Position numbers and translations under genes: made by a program. DNA of 64,000 bases. Source: Rhipidocladum racemiflorum (Eukaryota; Streptophyta; Magnoliopsida; Poales; Poaceae). This document shows, one piece after another, positions 21,130 through 32,004 of the stretch (positions are counted from its first letter, which is position 1; the number at the start of each line of letters is the position of its first letter). A model generated the notes under the pieces. That model saw only the letters and a list, made by a program, of their open reading frames with translations. It did not search any database and was not told where the DNA came from. The stretch is from assembly GCA_036346355.1 (NCBI GenBank), contig CM070570.1, forward strand, positions 1,984,001 through 2,048,000. The letters run 5' to 3'.

Positions 21130-21640
21130 GGCCATGGGCGCCCCGCGCCACGCCACCCCCTCCGCGGCTCGTCTGCACACCGCCCTGGTCATCTGCGCCG
21201 GCGTCTGCCCCAGCTACGTCTTGCGTGTCGCTTGACCAACGCCGCCGTGCCTTGGCCGTCCGCGTCCCAGCCTCGTGCTGCCCTGAGCCGCGTCGCCCCT
21301 AGTGCCGACCTGGCCAAGCCGCCCGGGCTCCTGCCGGTCGTGCTGAGCCACTGGGCCATGCATGCTGGCTTCCTGCTACGGGTCAAGCTGCTCCGCGCTC
21401 GTACCACACCTTCCTATTCGGCGTCGGTCGCGCACCAAGGGCATCCTCGTGGTCGTCCTCGGGCTCATCTTCGGCATCGATTGTAGTGTGCTCACCGCCA
21501 CCTCCATGTACCTCATCTGGTCCGTCCTCGCCGGCGCCGCCGCGTCCTCCCACTACGATGAGCTCTACGGTGACGAGGACAATGACCAGGCGTTCCACTC
21601 GAGAGCCTCAAGAAGGTCGGCTAGGCCAATGTTCTAGGGT
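21130..21640 (+). pseudogene. Broken gene fragment with one membrane segment
   Basis: Several plus-strand frames must be combined to follow a coding-like signal, and at least one stop (a TGA after VLRVA) and a frameshift are present. The clearest part reads GILVVVLGLIFGIDCSVLTA, a hydrophobic segment, then an acidic YDELYGDEDND stretch. The composition is GC-rich, as in grass exons. I do not recognise the family with confidence. It is best described as a truncated relic of a small membrane protein gene. Confidence 0.35.
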
Positions 21641-22560
21641 AGTACTGGGCCAAAATTGTGCAGGGCTAGCTTATGGGCTATATGGCAAATTTCTGATTTC
21701 CGGATTATTTACTCAGAAATATCCGAAAATCATCTCGGAATATACCGAATTCGAATACAAAACCGATACTGAATCCGACAGCTATCCGAAAAAATTATTC
21801 GAATACAATTCAAACACATCCGAGCAGTCGGTCGATCAGTCGGAAAGTAATATCCAAACCAATTACACCCCTAACCGTAACAGCCGTCGGCAATTGCGCG
21901 GGCAACTTGCCTAGTTAAAAATAAAAGTAAAAAGGCGAAGACAGATGTTATGACGTGATTATTATAGGACCGGAGGTGTTGCAGTGGGCACCTGCACGTG
22001 AATGCATTGGCGGGAAGCTTCCTCCAGTCCGCCCATTAGAAAGTAGCACTAGCTCACTGCTCACCTCACCTATGACGAGCGAGCGAAGACTTGGCAGAGG
22101 GAACACAACCCGCCCGGCGTCAACTCAGAAGAGCAACGTACGAACGACGGCCAGCTACCTTTTAACCCCATCCATCGAATCAGATGGAACGAGAGCAACT
22201 TTATAATTTGGATTGACCAACGGAATGCTGAAAGGCCAACGTACGCCTGATCGATCGAGATTGCAACCGATCCACAGATTGAAGGATCCAAAGCCGCCGG
22301 CGGGCACTCGAGGAATAATAATATACGACGCCCTAGCCGGCCGTCTATGACGATGGTGCGGGCTTTGAACGCAGCATGCAGGGAGAGGAGAGAGCGCGCG
22401 ACGACGACGACCCGTCCAAATTAACCCGTACGTCGTCGTCGTCGACGTTGAATTCCAACCCCCACTCCCCAGTACCCCACCCCACCAAGCGCGCGCGCAC
22501 AGGTCAGGTCCCCCTCTCTTAACAGCAGCCGGGGTACGGTCCAGTCGCCCGCCTGCGTTG
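21641..22560. other. Upstream region of the kinase gene
   Basis: Bases 21680-21900 contain degenerate TCCGAAAA and GAATACAA words resembling decayed hAT-like repeat sequence. The rest is GC-rich and rich in GATC, CGTACG and GCGCGC palindromes. No coding exon is supported. Confidence 0.4.
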
Positions 22561-22564
22561 AACA

Positions 22565-22570
22565 TATATA
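22565..22570 (+). promoter_or_regulatory. Candidate TATA box of the kinase gene
   Basis: TATATA lies about 130 bp upstream of the kinase start codon in otherwise GC-rich sequence. Position fits a plant TATA box; there is no direct evidence for the transcription start. Confidence 0.4.
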
Positions 22571-22701
22571 GTGCGCGTTTGGCTCTATCTGCGCGCGCGA
22601 TCGAGCTCCTGCCTGTCTGCGGCGCCCGGCGTGCGTGGTTCGTACGTGTTAGTTAGCTAGGTGGGTGAGGTGAGGTGAGGTGATCCAGTCGAGCCGCGGC
22701 C

Positions 22702-25700
22702 ATGCCGGCAGCGCCGTGGGCGTGGGCGTGGGCGTGCGGGTGGTGCTGCGGGAGGACCAGCGGAGGCGCGCGTGAGACCGGTGGTACTGGTGGGGATGGC
22801 GCGTCGCGGCGGGAGGAGTGGAACCTCTTGATCGACCTGCCCGTGCTGGAGGCCGCCACGGCCGGCTTCTCCGACGACAACCTCCTCGGACGCGGCGGCT
22901 TCGGCCCGGTCTACAAGGCAAGTTACTAGTTCTGCATACCTCAGTTCAGGTCGGTATATATGGCTTAATCAGTTCACCTCCTCCCCTTATGCTACAGCTA
23001 CTACATATATACCGGCTACCATGCACCATTTCTGCGCTGCAAGCTTGTTTAGTTACCGTGGCATGGGCACCATACCCTGTTTAAGTAAAGCATTCAATCT
23101 AAAATTAATTTTTACTTCTGCTAGCTCAGGGCTCAGGACTACATTTCAGTAACCAAATTACAATGGAAATGTTTTTTGCTGCATCTTTCTTTTCACATCC
23201 TAATGGGAATACTCGAGTTAAGATGTGCATAACTCCGGTTCAAGTTTATATATACTATCTTGCCGAACAAAATGGGGAGAGATTTTGAACTTTTAATCTG
23301 CACGAGATAAAAACGTCTTCTTTAGTCGTACAATTAGTAGTACATCATTATCGAGGGCTCACGCCAAGTTTCAAATGGAAAGCGATTTTTTGGTGCCGGG
23401 CATTCAACGTTACTTTTCAACGCTGTTGTAACGTCATCAATTCAACGCAACGCTTGTGCATCGATCTCTTCTTCTTTGAAATTTTGTTGTTTTTAGCTGA
23501 AAATAAGACAACGCATGCACGAAAGCGAATCCATCTCATCAGGAGCATGTATCATCAGTGCTATTCAGTATATCTCGTTTCCTCGCGTATCCAAATTCGA
23601 ATGATCGATGTGACCCTTCAACAAAAAAAAGATCAAATGGTGTCCTCAGAAGACTCTGACACTGTATCAGCTTGGTTGATATCTCTTCAGGGCGTGCTGG
23701 AGAATGGCCAGGAGATTGCAGTGAAGAAGCTGTCGCTGCAGTCGCGGCAGGGAGTCCATGAATTCTTGAACGAGGTGCGGCTCCTGCTGAAGGTGCAGCA
23801 CAGGAATCTGGTGTCCCTGCTTGGTTGCTGTGCTTCCTCCGGTCAGAAGATGCTCGTCTATCCCTACTTCCCCAATGGCAGCCTCGACCACATTCTCTTC
23901 GGTCAGACCTCTATCTTGTACTATATATTGCCCATTACTCATTGTCGTCGGGCTGTTACTGGATTATGGGTAGAATTTTTCATCTATATCTGACAGTTTG
24001 ATTCTTCTAGTATGTCTAACTGGTATGTTTTGTTACTGAACCAGTGTAGTAACCTTAAAACCTTAACATATGGAGTAGTTCGACAATTTCCAGTGCACTA
24101 TAGCCTTATGCGACTAGATTGAATCACTCTAGCTATATATTGTGGTCAAGATTTATGTCTTCATAAAAAGACATGAAGGCGATATATTCTAGAGTTCTGC
24201 ACAGCAGACAGGTCAAAATGGTGTCAGGTTCTTACGAAAAACAGTTATTTCTGAATTTCTGATAGAGGAACAGGAACCTGCTGGAATTCCCAAATGTTTA
24301 ACGTAGTGGTAATTGAGAAGTAGGTTTCGGGACGAATAAAACAGAAGGCGGTAGATGTGTCATAGTCATATTGACGTAGCAGTTTGCTTTAGTCACAGCA
24401 TCGAATCACCAAGAAGTATCTCAGCTGACGTCAGGTATTAAAGTTTGCTTTGACTCCTTGCATAATACTAGCTGTTTCCAAGTTTTTTATCGACCTTAAC
24501 TGCGTCAAAAGTATCGGTTATGACGCGTGATTTCCTTGCATTGACCAGTTCTTGATTAGCATTTACTGTCATCGGCAAATACAGAAAATGCACTGTGCGA
24601 ATATATACAAAACGAGAGAAGTGGAGTTCAGTTACAAGATTCAACAGTCTTTAGGGTAGACACATCAAACTTGGCAGGTTGAGTACTATTTACTCCATAG
24701 GTATCAGAAACGGGTTCATCCAAGTTACGATACGGAATTTGGATTCGCGATTCACTACTTTTTCTTCCAATTTCCACTGCGAACATAACCCCGAACCTAA
24801 ACCGGTTCGAGTTCGACGAATTCGGTTTACGATTTACGGGTTTACAACGAATCCGGTAACTATGATTTTATCTTTGGCCTCACAGAATGAGCGATCTAAG
24901 TTTACAGTTCTTTGAAAATTTGGAGAGAAAAGAAAATTGTGGAAAGCAACTATTGGAGTTCTGTACAATGTTCAGCTTAGCCATAACTATACTGAACTAT
25001 GAAATAAGCATGTTTTACTTAATCCCAACTGCATAACACAGAGTAGATCGGTAGAAGAACAGTTCTGCTAGTATCTAACTGCACTATGTTCCTTGTATAT
25101 ACTTTTAGACAGGAAGAAGAGCGTACAGCTAGATTGGCCCAGACGCTACCAGATAATCATTGGACTATCAAGAGGCCTCTTTTACCTTCACGAAGAATCT
25201 CCGTTGAAGATCATCCACAGAGACATCAAGGCAAGCAACGTTCTCCTTGATGACCAACTGAACCCAAAGATTTCAGACTTCGGCATGGCAAGGCTCTTCC
25301 TGGAAGATGCTTCACACGTAAACACCTTCAGGATTTCCGGCACATAGTGAGTCCCAAACATCTTGTTTCCATCTCCTACTTCCACTCAACACACACACAC
25401 ATACATATGTCTATATATATATATATATACACCCGTGTAAATTCCATAAATAATGATGCATTGCAGTGGTTATATGGCTCCAGAGTACGCGATGAACGGT
25501 TACCTGTCTGCAAAGACCGATGTTTTCAGCTTCGGGATGCTAGTGCTGGAGATTGTGAGTGGAAGGAAGAATATTGATCGGCATCTGGACGACGAAAAAA
25601 TGGATCTCCTGAATTACGTAAGTTACCAGAAAATAATTCCTGCATGGAATGCATATATTGGAATGTAAAATGCGAAAAAAGCTACAACGTTAATTCTGAT

Positions 25701-26106
25701 CTGCTGAATCACTCTGAAACTTCAGACATGGAAGCTATCAGAGGAAGAGAGGTCTCTGGAGATCGTCGACCCATCTCTCCCCGACTGGGATACCGACCAG
25801 GCGCAGCTGTGCATCCAGCTCGGCCTGCTGTGCTGCCAGGCCGCCGTGTCGGACCGGCCGGACATGCAGAACGTGCACCTCATACTGTCGAGCGACTCGT
25901 TCACGTTGCCCAAGCCCGGGAAGCCAGCGATCGACGGCCGCATCGGCCGGTGGATGAGCACGACGGCCTCTGCCTCCGCCGCCTCCAACACCAACACGAC
26001 CACCGCGTTTGGCACCGACGCGACCAAGGCCTCAGCGCTGGGCAACATTGCCGAGGACGACTCCAGGAACTCCATCTCGATATCCTTCACCACGGAAGGC
26101 CGGTAA
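22702..26106 (+). CDS. Receptor-like cytoplasmic protein kinase, five exons
   Basis: Predicted serine/threonine kinase of 398 residues. Exons: 22702-22917, 23691-23901, 25109-25346, 25467-25617 and 25726-26106, all in frame. Kinase landmarks are the glycine loop LGRGGFGPVYK (about 62-72), AVKK with catalytic Lys84, helix-C Glu100, HRDIKASNVLL with Asp181, DFG at 199-201 and MAPEY (Glu228). All are intact, and Arg before Asp181 makes it an RD kinase. There is no signal peptide, ectodomain or membrane helix, so it belongs with receptor-like cytoplasmic kinases close to the DUF26/CRK and S-domain kinase groups. The short Trp- and Cys-rich N-terminus (CGWCC) could be acylated, which is inference. 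Intron 1 has a GC donor in an ideal AAG|GCAAGT context. The Ser/Thr/Asn-rich tail follows subdomain XI. Substrate and pathway cannot be told from sequence. Confidence 0.92.
24690..24850. repeat. Decayed hAT-like sequence in kinase intron 2
   Basis: The 1.2-kb second intron contains a stretch with GGAATTTGGATTCGCGATTC and ACCGGTTCGAGTTCGACG, similar in style to the terminal regions of the hAT-type elements here. Ends are not resolved. Confidence 0.35.
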
Positions 26107-27192
26107 AAAGGAAAAACAATGCAAGGATCAATGGTGCAAGTACACGAGCTAGATTAGCATATTTTTTTTAATAGGCTTCTGATTGGTTACTATGGGTGGC
26201 TGCCGTGATTGAATAAGAAGCTGTGAAGGAACTGAGGCTAGCTCAGATCGACACCTAGCTTGAATACGTGCTGCAGGATCGGTTTCTTAGGACTTATTCG
26301 TCCTCGTCATAACGCGTCGCTGTTCTTAGGACTTATCTGAAGATGCTGAATTGTCTGGTGCGGCGTGTCTTCTCATGGTGTGTTGCTTCACTAACAAAAG
26401 GAACGACCAATGAGCTTCCAGCCGTTGATTATTACACTCTTCAATCCTTTCTTCTCCTCCTCCTTAATTATTTTCCCGAGCATTAGAGCATGCCTAATCT
26501 GACACGATCCATCGAATTTTCCAAGGAAAATAGCGGAGTATATCGAGTTCGGCTTCGGAATGAAGACCAAAGTTTGCCTATTTAGGCCTTGTTTGGATGG
26601 TCTGGATTTAGCCTATTTACTAAGGGACATTACTGGGCTAGAAATACATTATATCTGGGCTGCAAAGTTCTTTTTGTAGGCCTGGAAATGATCCAAATGC
26701 CCAACTTTCTTCCCACTCCTTGCAGCTGATTCTAAGATCGGTAAAGCCCATGCCTCAGATTGCAGTATCATTCGATCTTTCGAAAAGAAACTGTACGATC
26801 AAATAATCTCCCCTTCTGATTATAATTTTTTTTCCCAAATAATCTGTTCCTAATTCCTACTGTCAACCTTTCAAACAAAAAATCCTACAGTCAAGTAATC
26901 CTTCTTCGAGAAATGTAAGGAGTATAATTTAAAAAAATTATTGAAAAATATAAGATTTGTATGTAGATTTAATAAGGTTTTTTCTTCTATGCCCTATTTA
27001 CTTCTATCTATCATCTCTATTTATTCATTACCACATACACAAAATATTCTCTCTTATCTTGCTAAGATAACTATAAGGGCAAGTACAGTAACAATGCCCA
27101 CTATTTATTCTATATCTCATCCATATCATCTAGAGTAAGCAATAAATCCAGCTTGTATAATAACTATCTCTAAATATTATCTCTATATACAA
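26107..27192. other. Kinase 3' region and intergenic sequence
   Basis: Bases 26107-26500 are the likely 3' untranslated region and flank. From 26597 sequence beginning GGCCTTGTTTGGATGG looks like one Tourist-type end, but no partner end was found. From about 26905 a Stowaway-type copy begins. Confidence 0.4.
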
Positions 27193-27726
27193 TACTTCCT
27201 CCGGTCACAAATAATAGTTGTTTTGGACATCGACACGGTCCCCAAAACTCAACTCTGACCACTAATTTCTATTGTGATATATTTAAAAAAGCTAATAAAA
27301 CTATAATATTATGAAAGTACATTTCAAGATGAATCTACATATATGATTTTTATGAATCCAATCTAAATATTTAAAAATATATTGATAGCTAAAGTTTCAA
27401 AAGTTTAATTGCATGTATCCTAAACCGACAAGTTTTTGTGAATATGAGGGAGTAACTATCTTTAAGATTGTACAATAACTAATCTATCTTATTTTTCGTG
27501 CGATGTTGGCTACTAAATAAGAGTCGGTTCTCTTCTCTCTCTCTTTTTCCCACTCTTTCAAATAGAACAAAACTGATGTGTACATATTAAGAGTAAGCTG
27601 GGGTAGTATTATTGTATATGCCCCAAGGGGTACCTAAGTAATTTCCTTCCATGTCTTTCTTAATTTTATCCACTCCTTAATTATTGTGTAAAATCAAAAT
27701 ACATCTATATTTACGAGCAGAGGGAG
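26905..27726. mobile_element. Stowaway MITE copy interrupted by nested insertions
   Basis: The phrase ATAAGATTTGTATGTAGATT near 26950 and the right end TACGAGCAGAGGGAG before TA (27727-27728) belong to the same Stowaway family as the copies near 29.2 and 31.5 kb. In those copies AAGATAATTAAGTG is continuous. Here it is interrupted after AAGATAACTA by about 530 bp beginning GGGCAAGTACAG and ending TATATGCCCC, a second miniature element that is itself interrupted by a further Stowaway. The left terminus of the host copy is eroded. Confidence 0.6.
27195..27452. mobile_element. Stowaway MITE, TA TSD
   Basis: TA flanks both sides (27193-27194 and 27453-27454). Ends are CTTCCTCCGGTCACAAATAA at the left and CTCCCTCATATTCACAAAAA read inward from the right. 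It is nested in the miniature element whose ends lie near 27075 and 27630. Confidence 0.8.
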
Positions 27727-27729
27727 TAT

Positions 27730-29157
27730 CAAAAGTGCCAACTTCACTAGTTTTTTTTTTTAATAAAAGAAGTGCCATCTTTGTTTGACATAACTCAAGG
27801 AAGTGTTTATGTAATGGGCTGTGGCCTGTGGATCCATCAAAAGTCAGCACGCTTGTGTTGAACAACTTACTAGGTGAGTACTCTCTCCATGTTTAAACAC
27901 ATATTACTCGTGCTTTCGAATTTTGTTTTTAAATACATATCTATATAGATAAAATAATCGGTAATATTTAAGGCACATTCTTTGTTTTAAGTGCAAAAAA
28001 TCTCATAATAATCTTAAAAAGAAAAAATCTTAGAAATTCTCACATTTATCGAAAAAAAATATTCACCACTTATTTTGATGGGATCAAATTATAATAATAC
28101 AAATTAATCATAAATAGATATTAGCTATATAACAAATATAATTGTAATTCAATTATAGAAAGTAGAGTTGTACATCATATACAACTATCTAGCCGCGCAG
28201 CTGCACGAGTAAATATGCTAGTTATTATACAATTTCTATGTAACTTTTTACCTTTTCTTTCCTTCTATACCCCTCTCCTTTAATTATTTTTTATATCATT
28301 TACTACTGTAAATTAGAGTAAGACATGCTATTCAAATATATAGTAAGTAAATATGAATAATACAGCCTTTTGTATATGTGATTTATTAAAAATGCAAGAA
28401 TGTAAAACAATATACTCTATGTTCATAATAGAAGGGAGTAGCAGGTGGTCACCTTTGCGTGCGAATTTTTCTCGGCGATCTCTCGCGTTAGTTTGTGCCG
28501 TTGTGGGACTTGTTCCAAGCATAAATGCATAATAATAGGTTTGGCAACTGTATGTTGCAAATGGTGGTCAGCGAGTAGATATTCCAACCATCTCTCTCGT
28601 ACTCATTCTACTTTGGCAACTGGATGTTGCAAATGGTCGTCGTCAGTACTCCTGACCTTGCACGCGGATCAAAGGTTTTCTGCTGGTTCGCTAGAATAAC
28701 ACACAGCATGCATCTATATAAGCTTCACCTCCAGTCTCCAGCCAGGGAGCTAGCCTATGCCTAAGCCTCAGGCTGGACCACCAGCTGATCTTAGTTTAAA
28801 TATCTGTTTTCAATGATTTTCAATAGTTTTTCGTAGAATTTTAGTAGGCTTTTGGTACCAGACTCCGGGCTATAGTCTACTCTGCCCGAGGCCTGGATCC
28901 GCCCCCGCCTCCAGAGGAATAATTGTGATAAAGAAGCAGATCCATATAGCGATCGCACATGCAGGTCAGACAATTCTCTATTGCTATTTGCAAGATTCGG
29001 TTTGAACATGCTGCAAATCTCTGCAAGTAATTCAGCTCTGAAAAGGAGAGATTATATACCGAATTGAATTCTCAAGGGTTGCCCATATCTCGTGGACTGG
29101 AAGCTGCGCGCGTAGGTTTGATGCGCCTATGCCAGCTGCATCTTTCACTGTTTATTT
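27730..29157. other. Intergenic, no gene recognised
   Basis: AT-rich, with short A/T runs and Stowaway-like words (ATTACTCGTGC, AGAAGGGAGTA) near 27890 and 28430. Near 28540 and 28613 the phrase TTGGCAACTG, three to four bases, then GTTGCAAATGG occurs twice. No coding signature. Confidence 0.5.
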
Positions 29158-29395
29158 TTAATAATTTTATTCATAAATATAAGATTTGTATATAGATTTA
29201 ATGAAGCATTTTTTTCTATACCATCATTTATTCTCTCAACAATATGCATTTATTTATCACAACTCACGCAAAATATATCTTTGATCTTCTAAGATAATTA
29301 AGTGTGGTATCTAAGTCATTTTCTTTTGTACTTTTCTTAATTTTAATGTAACTTTGATCATTGTGTGAAGTTAAAATACGCCTTAAAAAAAAGAT
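29158..29395. mobile_element. Stowaway-family copy, right end truncated
   Basis: The sequence matches the 31.45-kb and 26.9-kb copies through ATATAAGATTTGTATATAG, ATATGCATTTATTTAT, AAGATAATTAAGTGTGG and AAAATACGCCTTA. Terminal CTCCCT sequence is not preserved at either end. Confidence 0.6.
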
Positions 29396-29759
29396 AAAGA
29401 CACTATATATCTACAGGAACTTTTCCTCCCTCTCGTTCAGTCTCGAGGAAATGCAATTGAATGGGAGAAAATGCAAGGTGGTAACATATGCGATAAGGTT
29501 GGATCGCATCACTCGTTGTGCACTCCATCCCTTCGAAAGAATTGCTGTGCCAGTCTTGGAATAACAAAGGCCACCTCAAGTGGTCCCTGGGATTCCATCC
29601 GAAGCTAGCAAATCTTGTACTCCCATGCTCAGAAATACTCACATATTGAAGGATCGAAAAAGTGATGAGAGGAGAATTAAATAGGAGCGAAATAAAACTT
29701 TTCCCTCTAAAATCAAACTACCAAAAAAATAGGTTGAATAAATTGTACAATTCAAACAG

Positions 29760-29883
29760 GTGGTCGGATGAACAGTACCTCCCGATCAAGAGGTCGGATA
29801 AACAGTACCTCTGACTAGTTGAGGTCGGATGAATAGTACCCGACTAGCAGAGGTCAGATGAACAGTACTGAGGTGAATAGTAA
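29760..29883. repeat. About 30-bp minisatellite, four units
   Basis: GGTCGGATGAACAGTACC and close variants occur four times, spaced about 30 bp, ending directly against the target duplication of the adjacent 143-bp MITE. Confidence 0.75.
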
Positions 29884-30026
29884 GAGAGGTGCTTCTATGC
29901 TTTCCCTCCTAATACAAGTTACACAAATTTTGAAGAAAATGAAGGGGTAAGTAATACTTATCTACCCGTCATTCATGCTTTAATATTTGTGCAACTTTAA
30001 AAAGGAAGAGCATAGAAGCACCTCTC
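29884..30026 (-). mobile_element. 143-bp Mutator-type MITE, copy 2, 9-bp TSD
   Basis: The perfect 9-bp repeat GAATAGTAA flanks it at 29875-29883 and 30027-30035. The reverse complement aligns along its full length with the copy at 7322-7464, with scattered substitutions and the same 143-bp size. Terminal repeats start GAGAGGTGCTTCTATGC at both ends. Confidence 0.9.
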
Positions 30027-30035
30027 GAATAGTAA

Positions 30036-31440
30036 ATCGTCACGATCTCAAAAATAAGCATCAATATAACTTTTGATCAACTGATCCACTCATGAAACTT
30101 TGTGTGCACCTTCCTATGGATGTTAGGAACCTATTCCAACCTTCAATCGTAAGGATTGAAGATTGTCTAGATGAGTGGGACCTGATCTATACACAAAACC
30201 GGGTCAAATACACAAACTTCATTCTAAGTTTGCTCGTGGTATTCTATTGGTAAGATAGTTTTGAATAACCTCCCACAAGTCACAACAAGCAAGAACACTA
30301 GAAAACAACCCTTCAAACAAAAAAGAACACAATCTATAGGCATTTTATTCTTCCAAGTACAAAAGATCGATTTTCTTGCAAAAACTGAAAAGAAGGGATT
30401 GAAGATTGCCTAGATGAGTGGGACATGATCTATAGAAAATTCATCCAGCAATCATTCATCCTTGGCACAAGATCTAGAATCACTTAGAAAGAGGGGAGGC
30501 AAATTCAAAGTGGGGATTTTAAAGCCACACAATCAGGTGGGTAAAGCTTTATTAAGCAACCCGAAGAATCCCCTCTTACAAGCTTAGGGTGGGGGCATAC
30601 CCCCACTCATATATTTATAGCACAAGAGGAGCAGTTTTCACCCTTAGATGACCTTCTTGACCCTCAAGAAACCCCCATCAAAGATTCAGATTCGCTCCCT
30701 TACACACAAATAGGCTTACCCCTTAACCCAACAACATAACGAGTTTTATTCACAAGAGGAGCAATTTCACACTTAGATGACCTTCTCGACCCTCAATAAA
30801 CCTCATCAAAGGTTCAGATTCGCTCCCTTACACACAAATGGGCTAACCCGTAACCCAACAACAAAACGTGTTTTATCTACACACCCACATACTAACTTAA
30901 CCACTACCCCACCTACGAATCTTTCATCCAATGATCCTCCTTCGCTTGAGCAGGGCTCAAGTTAGCATCTCATCCATCCACTTGTTATCCTGGTTCGCAG
31001 CCACTCTCTGGCCCCATTCATCTTCCAGTGACACCTTGGCTATCTGAACTTCAGTTCTTCTAGCCTAGTACCGATCTCCTCCGCCTCACGATGACCTGGC
31101 TCTAAAGTCTTGCAACCATCACAGACAAGGAAAACACATCACATAGCATTCAGCTGAGCAATTACACAACTAAGTATCCACTTTAACTCATAACCACTTA
31201 AGGATGCCTGGACCACTTAAGACAGGTTAAGCCCCCGTGACCACTAAAAGCTCCGACCTGCCAAGGCCCAACTCTCAAGGCTTCGACTTGTCAAGACTAC
31301 AACTAGTCAAGACTTTGACTTTTGGTCCTGAACGACCCGCAGTAACTCAAATTGCGCATTCTAAAGCAAACTCAAACCTGAGCACCAAAGACTCAAAACA
31401 CAGTAAATTACTCATCGCAAACATGGGTAGGTCTCCACAT
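30036..31440. other. Unassigned repeat-like sequence, possibly a decayed LTR on the minus strand
   Basis: No gene is recognisable. GGGATTGAAGATTG, two to four bases, then GATGAGTGGGAC occurs twice (about 30152 and 30396), and a 130-bp tandem duplication lies at 30621. A TATAAATATATGAG-like sequence reads on the minus strand near 30610. These hints suggest an old LTR, but TG...CA ends and a duplication were not found. Confidence 0.35.
30621..30872. repeat. 130-bp tandem duplication
   Basis: CACAAGAGGAGCA starts at 30621 and again at 30751. The following sequence (TTAGATGACCTTCT, CAGATTCGCTCCCTTACACA, CAACAACA) matches closely through both units. Confidence 0.85.
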
Positions 31441-31449
31441 AGTCTTTCA

Positions 31450-31713
31450 CATATGAAGCTAGTAAAGTTTGAATCTTATTTAGAAATATAAATTTTGATG
31501 TAGATTTAATTGGGCTTTTCCTACTATATTCTTATTTATTCTCTCTCAATCATATGCATTTATTCATTACTACTTACACAAAGTATCTCTCATCTTTCAA
31601 GACAATTAAGTGTGGGTATCTAAGTCATTCTCTCATATATTTGTCAATTTAATCGCAACTTTAATCGTTATGCAAAGTCAAAATACGCATTATATTTCCG
31701 AACAGGGTGAGTA
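31450..31713. mobile_element. Stowaway-family copy
   Basis: It shares TTAGAAATATAAATTTTG, CATATGCATTTATTCATTAC, ACAATTAAGTGTGGGTATCT and CAAAATACGCATTATATTTC with the other family copies. The right end reads inward TACTCACCCTGTTCGG, a decayed Stowaway terminus. Confidence 0.65.
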
Positions 31714-32004
31714 CCGCGACATTGGTACTGCTTTCTGTAGTAGAATACGGATTTTGTGTAGCATGCAAGTGCATATTGTGCGTACTATTATACGATCACG
31801 GTACATTTATTTCAGGATGCCACACATGCATGCTAATGCCGCAGATACACATATCTTTTCATGCAACGTTGCAGGCCATCTTTTGATGAGTCTATGGAAA
31901 GCATCTCCCATGCACGCCCAATACTTTCTTCAGCTGGATTTGGACATTATATTCCACCCACCCCATCGATCCATAGATTAAGTAACAGTCATTCGTAAAG
32001 CAAA

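Noticed and set aside
26597..26720. Tourist-like left end GGCCTTGTTTGGATGG
   Set aside because: No matching inverted partner or TAA duplication was found within a reasonable distance.
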